64,000 nt of DNA from Malaya genurostris. Taxonomy: Eukaryota; Arthropoda; Insecta; Diptera; Culicidae. The translations under genes and the position numbers were made by a program. The notes below the pieces were generated by a model. That model saw only the letters and a program-made list of their open reading frames with translations, had not been told where the DNA came from and did no database searches. The stretch spans positions 83,461,025 through 83,525,024 of the forward strand of contig NC_080571.1 in NCBI RefSeq assembly GCF_030247185.1. The letters run 5' to 3'. Positions 63,740 through 64,000 of this stretch are shown here, in pieces; positions within the stretch are counted from its first letter, which is position 1; each line of letters opens with the position of its first letter.

Positions 63740-64000
63740 CAGGGTGATTTTTGAAGAGCTTGAGAACTTTTTTAAACAATAAAACGCATAAAATTTGCAA
63801 AATCTCATCGGTTCTTTATTTTAAACGTTAGATTGGTACATGACATTTACTTTTTGAAGATAATTTCATTTAAATGTTGACCGCGGCTGCGTCTTAGGTG
63901 GTCCATTCGGAAAGTCCAATTTTGGGCAACTTTTTCGAGCATTTCGGCCGGAATAGCCCGAATTTCTTCGGAAATGTTGTCTTCCAAAGCTGGAATAGTT
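63740..64000 (-). mobile_element. Tc1/mariner-like transposon, right part outside window
   Basis: Starts CAGGGTGATTTTTGAAGAGC right after TA (63738-63739). The C-terminus of a transposase follows on the minus strand to a stop at 63847-63849. The element cuts the reverse transcriptase of the LOA-type LINE, so it is younger. Confidence 0.8.
63847..64000 (-). CDS. Tc1/mariner-like transposase, C-terminal end (partial)
   Basis: About 50 residues, open to the window edge: IPALEDNISEEIRAIPAEML, EKVAQNWTFRMDHLRRSRGQ, HLNEIIFKK, stop. This is the typical end of a widespread insect IS630/Tc1/mariner DDE transposase. No break is visible in the part shown. The catalytic residues would lie beyond 64000. 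Confidence 0.75.
   Translation of the reverse strand, partial: TIPALEDNISEEIRAIPAEMLEKVAQNWTFRMDHLRRSRGQHLNEIIFKK

Noticed and set aside
1..64000. CRISPR arrays, bacterial operons, or tRNA genes
   Set aside because: All context is eukaryotic. Repeats are transposons or minisatellites, and the tRNA-like heads at 49444 and 55005 belong to SINEs with A-rich tails.

Overview
This is a eukaryotic nuclear window, most likely from a culicine mosquito. The evidence is an insect-type gene with GT-AG introns, large introns packed with mobile elements, and CR1-like, I-like and LOA-like LINEs, a tRNA-derived SINE, DD37E mariner elements and many MITEs. The species cannot be fixed from sequence alone.

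The main host gene is the UBR5 / hyperplastic discs (hyd) HECT E3 ubiquitin ligase on the + strand, from about 7663 to 40395. I place 14 exons by splice sites; their summed length keeps one open frame (8944 nt, about 2,980 residues). The exons carry an RCC1-like region, the UBR box zinc finger, acidic low-complexity linkers, the MLLE (PABC) domain and the HECT domain with its catalytic Cys at 40297-40299. The N-terminal exons, including the family's UBA domain, lie left of the window or are not visible. Two introns are very large: intron 7 (8.2 kb) and intron 11 (14.4 kb).

Layout. 1-7662: probable upstream hyd intron with a dispersed-repeat array, a TA-flanked MITE carrying a minisatellite, and a nearly complete CR1-like LINE. 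7663-13571: hyd exons 1-7. 13572-21804: intron 7, with a fold-back element split by a complete-ORF2 I-like LINE, a dead DD37E mariner and an ORF1-only LINE piece. 21805-25267: exons 8-11. 25268-39666: intron 11, with TTCGATCGAA-rich MITEs, two dead CR1-like pieces and a young, apparently intact Ty3/gypsy-type LTR retrotransposon of 9.7 kb. 39667-40395: exons 12-14. 40396-57326: intergenic, with a second CR1-like LINE, MITEs, a second fold-back element, a 5'-truncated I-like LINE, two tRNA-type SINEs and a frameshifted DD37E mariner. 57327-59391: 3' exons of an unidentified minus-strand gene with a poly-Q terminal exon. 59392-64000: unassigned sequence, then a decayed LOA-type LINE and the end of a Tc1/mariner-like transposon.

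The most interesting signals are translational and structural features of the elements. In both long CR1-like LINE copies ORF1 and ORF2 lie in one frame separated by a single UGA. The LTR element has an in-register GGGAAAC slippery heptamer at the gag-pol overlap and 61-bp hairpin-containing tandem repeats in its long 3' noncoding region. Two fold-back elements carry tRNA B-box-like loops, and one MITE insertion is confirmed by an empty paralogous site inside the window.
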